DNA of 64,000 nt, taken from NCBI RefSeq assembly GCF_902489635.1, contig NZ_CABUAN010000007.1, positions 12,339 to 76,338 of the forward strand, written 5' to 3'. Position numbers and translations under genes: made by a program. Position 1 is the stretch's first letter. Each line of letters begins with the position of its first letter. The notes below the pieces were generated by a model, which was not told the DNA's origin, ran no database searches, and saw only the letters and a program-made list of their open reading frames with translations. Below, one piece after another: positions 60,438 through 64,000 of this stretch. The DNA is from an uncultured Porphyromonas sp. Lineage in GTDB: Bacteria; Bacteroidota; Bacteroidia; Bacteroidales; Porphyromonadaceae.

Positions 60438-61541
60438 TCACTTCAGCGACTTGTAGAAAGCCTCTAAGAGTCGTCCCGCCCCCACAAAAGGTGTGATACG
60501 ATTCTCCAAAACCTCGTGCTCTATCGTCTCTTGAAGCTGCTTAACCTGCTCATTGTCGTAGAAGGAGCGACGTAGCTCCTCGTTAACCGTCTCATACATC
60601 CACCACTTCTCCTGGCGGCGACGATTATAGTCAAAGTAGCCACTCTCCTTACTCGTCTGGCGATACTCATCGATCATATCAAAGATCTCCTTGATACCTA
60701 TCCCCTTCAGACCTGAGTAGGTCATAACCTTTGGCTCCCAGCCCGACTCGGTAGCGGGAAAGAGCTGGAGCGCATTGCGAAAGTGCTGCGCTGCAAGACG
60801 AGCCTTGTCTACATTGTCACCATCAGCCTTGTTGATGATAATCCCGTCAGCCATCTCCATGATACCACGCTTGATGCCTTGTAGCTCATCGCCAGTACCA
60901 GCTAGCTGGATCAGGAGGAAGAAGTCGACCATCGAGTGGACAGCCGTCTCACTCTGCCCTACGCCCACCGTCTCAACGAAGACCGTATCGAAGCCAGCAG
61001 CCTCACAGAGGATAATGGTCTCACGCGTCTTGCGCGCCACACCACCTAGCGAAGAACTAGTAGCACTCGGACGGATGAAGGCACGCTCCTCACGAGAGAG
61101 CCGCTCCATACGGGTCTTGTCGCCTAGTATACTCCCCTTAGAGATCTCACTACTGGGGTCTATCGCTAGCACAGCCAGCTTGTGTCCCTGCTTAATGAGA
61201 TGCATGCCAAAAGCATCGATCGATGTACTCTTACCCGCTCCAGGCACGCCAGTGATACCGACACGCATCGACTGCCCACTGTAAGGTAGGCACCCCTCCA
61301 GTATCTGCTGCGCCTTGAGCTGGTGGTCATGACGTGTACTCTCGACGAGCGTCACGGCACGAGCCAGGAAAGTGCGATTGCCCGCCAAGATCTCCTTGAT
61401 ATAACGCTCAGCCGAGTAGTCCTCACGCTGCACCCGTTGTTGGCGCAGATAAGGATTGACCATAGGCTGTGCAGAGACACCTTTATTCACCTTGAGACCC
61501 GCATACTGAGGGTCATTTTCAGGATGATCATTCGTGAGCAT
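60438..61541 (-). CDS. meaB: MeaB/ArgK family GTPase, methylmalonyl-CoA mutase chaperone
   Basis: 367-residue G3E-type GTPase that protects and reloads B12-dependent methylmalonyl-CoA mutase. Walker A is VGITGVPGAGKSTSIDAFG, the switch segment VLAIDPSSEISKGSILGDKTRM, then FVETVGVGQSETAV and LADGIIINKADGDN (NKAD specificity). The C-terminal dimerisation arm starts near 295. The N-terminal extension of about 50 residues before the core is somewhat long. Methylmalonyl-CoA mutase genes are not in this window; Porphyromonas makes propionate through that route (established). The start lies 10 bp after a heptamer repeat block. Confidence 0.93.
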   Translation of the reverse strand: MLTNDHPENDPQYAGLKVNKGVSAQPMVNPYLRQQRVQREDYSAERYIKEILAGNRTFLARAVTLVESTRHDHQLKAQQILEGCLPYSGQSMRVGITGVPGAGKSTSIDAFGMHLIKQGHKLAVLAIDPSSEISKGSILGDKTRMERLSREERAFIRPSATSSSLGGVARKTRETIILCEAAGFDTVFVETVGVGQSETAVHSMVDFFLLIQLAGTGDELQGIKRGIMEMADGIIINKADGDNVDKARLAAQHFRNALQLFPATESGWEPKVMTYSGLKGIGIKEIFDMIDEYRQTSKESGYFDYNRRRQEKWWMYETVNEELRRSFYDNEQVKQLQETIEHEVLENRITPFVGAGRLLEAFYKSLK

Positions 61542-61551
61542 ATCGGGGAGA

Positions 61552-61672
61552 TTAGAGGTTAGAGGTTAGAGGTTAGAAATTAGAGGTTAGAGGTTAGAGA
61601 TCAGAAATTAGAGGTCAGAGGTTAGTAGTAACTTTAGCTAACAGCCAAAAGCTAACGGCTAACGGCCAACAG
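61552..61672. repeat. Heptamer repeats TTAGARR plus a second heptad type
   Basis: About eleven TTAGAGG/TTAGAAA heptamers run from 61552 to 61628 on the plus strand. From about 61635 to 61672 a different heptad follows (AGCTAAC, AGCCAAA, AGCTAAC, GGCTAAC, GGCCAAC, AGCTACC). The block lies between the first DUF1573 gene and meaB and covers the place where a meaB promoter or leader would be. Confidence 0.8.
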
Positions 61673-62773
61673 CTACCGCTTAGGTATGACGATCAAGACA
61701 TTGCGTAGCGGAGCGTTCGGATCATTCAGCAGCAAGTCAAAATTTGCCTTAAGTGCCCCACGAGAGCGATCAACTCCCTCTAGATTCAAGCGATAACGTA
61801 TCTCGCCACGCTCACCAGGAGCAATCGTCTTGGGATAGTCTAAGATGGTCAGGAAAGCTGTATTACTCTCTGCAGAGTAGACATGCATCGGAGCCTTGCC
61901 ATCATTCTTTAGAGCGACTGCTCTCTCATACAGTGTCTCTTCTGGGGCTAAGTCCGTAAGACGCTGATAGGTCTTTAAGTCTGCAAGCGGTGCTGCTGCC
62001 CCCTTGTCAAAGTGCGGGGGCATCACAAGACGTACCATCACGCCACCTGAGATGTCAGGCTCACCATCCTGCGTTCTTACAGTGATGCCTATCCACCCTT
62101 TGTGAATGCCTGGTGCTACCGATCCATCAGTATGCGCTGTCAGAAAGATCTCCTCAGGCTCATAAGCAGCCAGTGTGGCTTGGCTTATACTGCTAGATAG
62201 GAAGCTGGGTAGCGTATCCAGCGACACCTCTAGAGGCTGACCCGTCGGATTATTGAGCATCAGACGGATCGTGTTCTCCTCGCCTGCTGGCTGCAGTGGG
62301 AAGTCTAGAAAGAGGTTGCTCACCTGTAGCGCACCTATCTCTTGCTGATAGCGTGCATTCGTCGGGGTCGGTCTGCCTAGTGTAGCTACATTCCCCTTGA
62401 TCGTCAGCTTGATAGGCTTACTCGGATCTACAGAGGTGTAGACACGCGTATACTTAACGAAAGAACCTGGACGATTTAGCGGATTGTAGGTGATCAAGAT
62501 AGGTATCGAATCACCAGGAGCTACTGCCGTACGGTCGTAAGTAGGCGTCGTACAGCCACAATCTGTATTGACACGCAGTATGACCATCTGCTGGTCAGAC
62601 ACGTTGTGCAGGGTGAAGCTGTGCGACACCGTACCCCGCTCCTCAGCAATCGTACCGAAGTTGTGTATCGCCGAGAGCGAGTCAATCATCTCCGCAGGTT
62701 GCTGCGCACGCACTACCCCTAGAGTAGCCGTGAGGCAAAGCAGGAGAGCCAGCACTCTTCTTGTTGTAGCCAT
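61673..62773 (-). CDS. DUF1573 domain secreted protein, longer paralogue
   Basis: 366 residues with signal peptide (RVLALLLCLTATLGVVRAQ). The DUF1573 domain starts IHNFGTIAEERGTVSHSFTLHN and holds the DCGCTTPTYD motif (Cys-Gly-Cys, near residue 75) and ILITYNPLNRPGSFVKYTRVYT. Two further Ig-like beta-sandwich units follow up to the C-terminus. DUF1573 proteins are exported Ig-fold proteins of unknown role, very common in Bacteroidetes; no enzymatic motif. It is on the same strand as the shorter paralogue upstream. Confidence 0.87.
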   Translation of the reverse strand: MATTRRVLALLLCLTATLGVVRAQQPAEMIDSLSAIHNFGTIAEERGTVSHSFTLHNVSDQQMVILRVNTDCGCTTPTYDRTAVAPGDSIPILITYNPLNRPGSFVKYTRVYTSVDPSKPIKLTIKGNVATLGRPTPTNARYQQEIGALQVSNLFLDFPLQPAGEENTIRLMLNNPTGQPLEVSLDTLPSFLSSSISQATLAAYEPEEIFLTAHTDGSVAPGIHKGWIGITVRTQDGEPDISGGVMVRLVMPPHFDKGAAAPLADLKTYQRLTDLAPEETLYERAVALKNDGKAPMHVYSAESNTAFLTILDYPKTIAPGERGEIRYRLNLEGVDRSRGALKANFDLLLNDPNAPLRNVLIVIPKR

Positions 62774-62893
62774 AACTATCTATCTTAGTTTACTTGAGGC
62801 ACGCTCCTCCACCCCATCGTCTTCGTGATGAAGGCTGTGGGGCTGTAGCGTATGTCGCCTCAAGTGACTATAAGACTTCTCTCGGTAGTACGC

Positions 62894-63295
62894 CTACTCG
62901 ACAACGCCCTTGATGCGTAGTATGTAGCTACCATCCTTACCATTGCTATAGATAGAGATGGTCTTGACAAATTGTCCAGGGCGTCCTGCAGGATTGTAGG
63001 TCACCTTGATGGTTGTAGTCTTACCTGGAGCGATAGGTGCTGTCTCAAACTCAGGCTTCGTGCAGCCACAAGAGGCTACGACACGAGTGAGGACAAGCGG
63101 AGCATTACCAGTATTCTTGATCGTGAAGGTATGGCTCACAGGGCCGTCTACCTCCTTGATAGAGCCAAAGTCAAACTCCGTCTCCGTAGCTGTGATCTGA
63201 GCACCAGACTGCTTGCTTGTGGTCTGCTTATTCTGAGCTCCAGCTAGCGTAGCACAGAGTAGAAGGATCGTTGTAAGGATTGCAATGCGTTTCAT
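62894..63295 (-). CDS. DUF1573 domain secreted protein, single domain
   Basis: 133 residues from ATG 63295 (MKRIAILTTILLLCATLAGAQ, signal peptide). The open frame continues 50 codons upstream but would cross the -7 box at 63402-63409. The mature part is one DUF1573 unit: FDFGSIKEVDGPVSHTFTIKNTGNAPLVL, VASCGCTKPEFE and VTYNPAGRPGQFVKTISIYSN. The CGC pair could bind metal or form a disulfide (inference). Such proteins may pack on cell-surface or periplasmic partners. The next gene of the same family lies 120 bp downstream. Confidence 0.88.
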   Translation of the reverse strand: MKRIAILTTILLLCATLAGAQNKQTTSKQSGAQITATETEFDFGSIKEVDGPVSHTFTIKNTGNAPLVLTRVVASCGCTKPEFETAPIAPGKTTTIKVTYNPAGRPGQFVKTISIYSNGKDGSYILRIKGVVE

Positions 63296-63401
63296 AACTT
63301 TGTTGTTTAAGATTATGTTCATAGTTAGTGTATTAAGCACGAGGGGATAGCTACACCACACAGAGCTCGCTCGCTCCATACGGATAGACCCCTCCGCTCT
63401 G

Positions 63402-63409
63402 CAAATGTA
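63402..63409 (-). promoter_or_regulatory. -7 box for the DUF1573 genes
   Basis: CAAATGTA, minus TACATTTG, 107 bp before ATG 63295. CAAA at 63426-63429 is only 16 bp away, so the -33 box is doubtful. Between here and 63628 no gene was seen. Confidence 0.5.
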
Positions 63410-63628
63410 CTCTTTTTTAGTCATACAAAGGCTATACCACGCCACAATTCACTATTTCAGCGCGCTAAAGTGTCAATCTAGAGCGGAGTAACACCCCCTC
63501 AAAAAGCTAGCAGACATCGGCGAAGATCAGAAGCTTCGAAAGAGAACGGACGCTTCTAACGTGACGCACTCCTCCTTTCCCCATTCGTTGAAAGCAGCAC
63601 TCCCCCATCTCTGCGATCCAATCTACTC

Positions 63629-63712
63629 CCCACGTGGATATCCTCAAATTTCCACGTAGGAATTTCCAAATCCCTTGGGAGGGACGAAATAAAATTTCGT
63701 GGCAGGGCCGAC
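63629..63712. repeat. 22-bp-pitch palindrome array A7
   Basis: CCACGTGGATA (63632) and CCACGTAGGAA (63654) lie 22 bp apart, then TCCCTTGGGAGGGA (63673) and AATTTCGTGGCAGGG (63695) at the same pitch. Two overlapping frames in this stretch are judged spurious. Confidence 0.75.
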
Positions 63713-63885
63713 GCCTTATATACTATGAGCTCATCTACCTCCCTATTTCTCATTTGTCGTCATGTGTAGCTCCTGATAGAGCGACTATGATGCGTCACCC
63801 CTGTCTGGTGAAATTCAACCTTGGCGTGTTACAATAATTTAGAGCCGACTACATATCGATACTGCGCAGTGTCGGGAAAAACTGA

Positions 63886-64000
63886 TTTCCACCTGGATAT
63901 TTTGAAATATCCACGTGGAGAATTTTTATTTTCCACGTGGGGAAGAAAAAATTCTTCGGAGGAATCAAATGAAACTTCGGAGGAAATGAATGACGCCCAC
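63886..64000. repeat. 22-bp-pitch palindrome array A8, cut by the window edge
   Basis: CCACCTGGATA (63889), CCACGTGGAGA (63911) and CCACGTGGGGA (63933) step by 22 bp. Two ACTTCGGAGGAA-type units (63954-63960 and 63974-63986) follow at 21 bp, then TGACGCCCAC at the edge. The order is the reverse of that in A1 but the unit types are the same. The array probably continues beyond the window. Confidence 0.8.

Noticed and set aside
63556..63837. Two overlapping frames of 65 and 67 codons
   Set aside because: Both run through palindrome array A7 on opposite strands and neither has a motif or a plausible start context.
1..64000. tRNA or rRNA genes
   Set aside because: No cloverleaf-type segment with T-loop GGTTCRA and matching acceptor arms, and no rRNA-like stretch, was noticed by eye; a tRNAscan-type search would be decisive.

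Overview
The window reads as chromosome of a Bacteroidales bacterium, most likely a Porphyromonas (inference). The evidence is the gene content and order (lipoprotein, porG, uppS, bamA and two ompH genes; serC, serA and a DUF1015 gene; gdhA; fabK), Bacteroidetes-type promoters (TTTG, about 19-20 bp, then TAnnTTTG) with no obvious Shine-Dalgarno sequences, a fimbrillin C-terminus at the left edge, and a glucose/galactose-1-phosphate transferase like the one used for A-LPS. No rRNA, tRNA or CRISPR array was found.

Layout. 1-7260: fimbrillin end, fabK, dapA-recF, then a serine block (serC, serA, DUF1015). 7260-8450: a decayed stretch with gene fragments and a long array of palindromes at 22-bp pitch. 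8450-16260: operon-like run of tsaC/sua5, wbaP-like, clcA, fmt, aroA and a DEAD-box helicase. 16260-21170: an unusual EF-G paralogue, an orphan lipoprotein, a MITE-like element and another 22-bp array. 21170-24070 (minus): lipid kinase, queF, phoH/PIN. 24280-30200 (plus): phosphohexomutase, a large helical-repeat protein, pgk, GNAT. 30450-33960 (minus): heterodimeric ABC exporter. 34580-35920: gdhA. 36060-43850 (minus): ung, CoA-transferase, YqhD-type alcohol dehydrogenase, ppx-ppk, ugd. 44060-51040: an AT-richer accessory island with an IS30 remnant, a 1287-residue nuclease-like/WG-repeat/S1 protein and an IS3 remnant. 51050-57950 (minus): envelope biogenesis operon. 58100-63300 (minus): mrp, trmB, a small acidic protein, meaB and two DUF1573 proteins, with heptamer repeats between some of them. 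63600-64000: two more palindrome arrays, the last running off the edge.

Two things stand out. First, eight intergenic arrays of short palindromes share a 22-bp pitch (sometimes 20, 21 or 24), although the palindrome sequence differs between and within arrays. Three of them start with the same leader and the same 28-nt hairpin, so they look like one family of elements. Second, the 1287-aa protein joins a CoiA-like zinc-finger/PD-(D/E)XK-type N-terminus, a coiled coil, about a dozen degenerate WG repeats and a C-terminal S1 RNA-binding domain. It lies exactly between the broken inner ends of two insertion sequences and is a good candidate for an undescribed nucleic-acid-targeting, possibly defensive, protein.

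Core genes work together as expected: serine synthesis, DAP/peptidoglycan precursors, translation initiation (fmt), chorismate synthesis, polyphosphate metabolism, amino-acid fermentation (gdhA, CoA-transferase, alcohol dehydrogenase), and outer-membrane and type IX secretion biogenesis (bamA, ompH, porG, wbaP-like).
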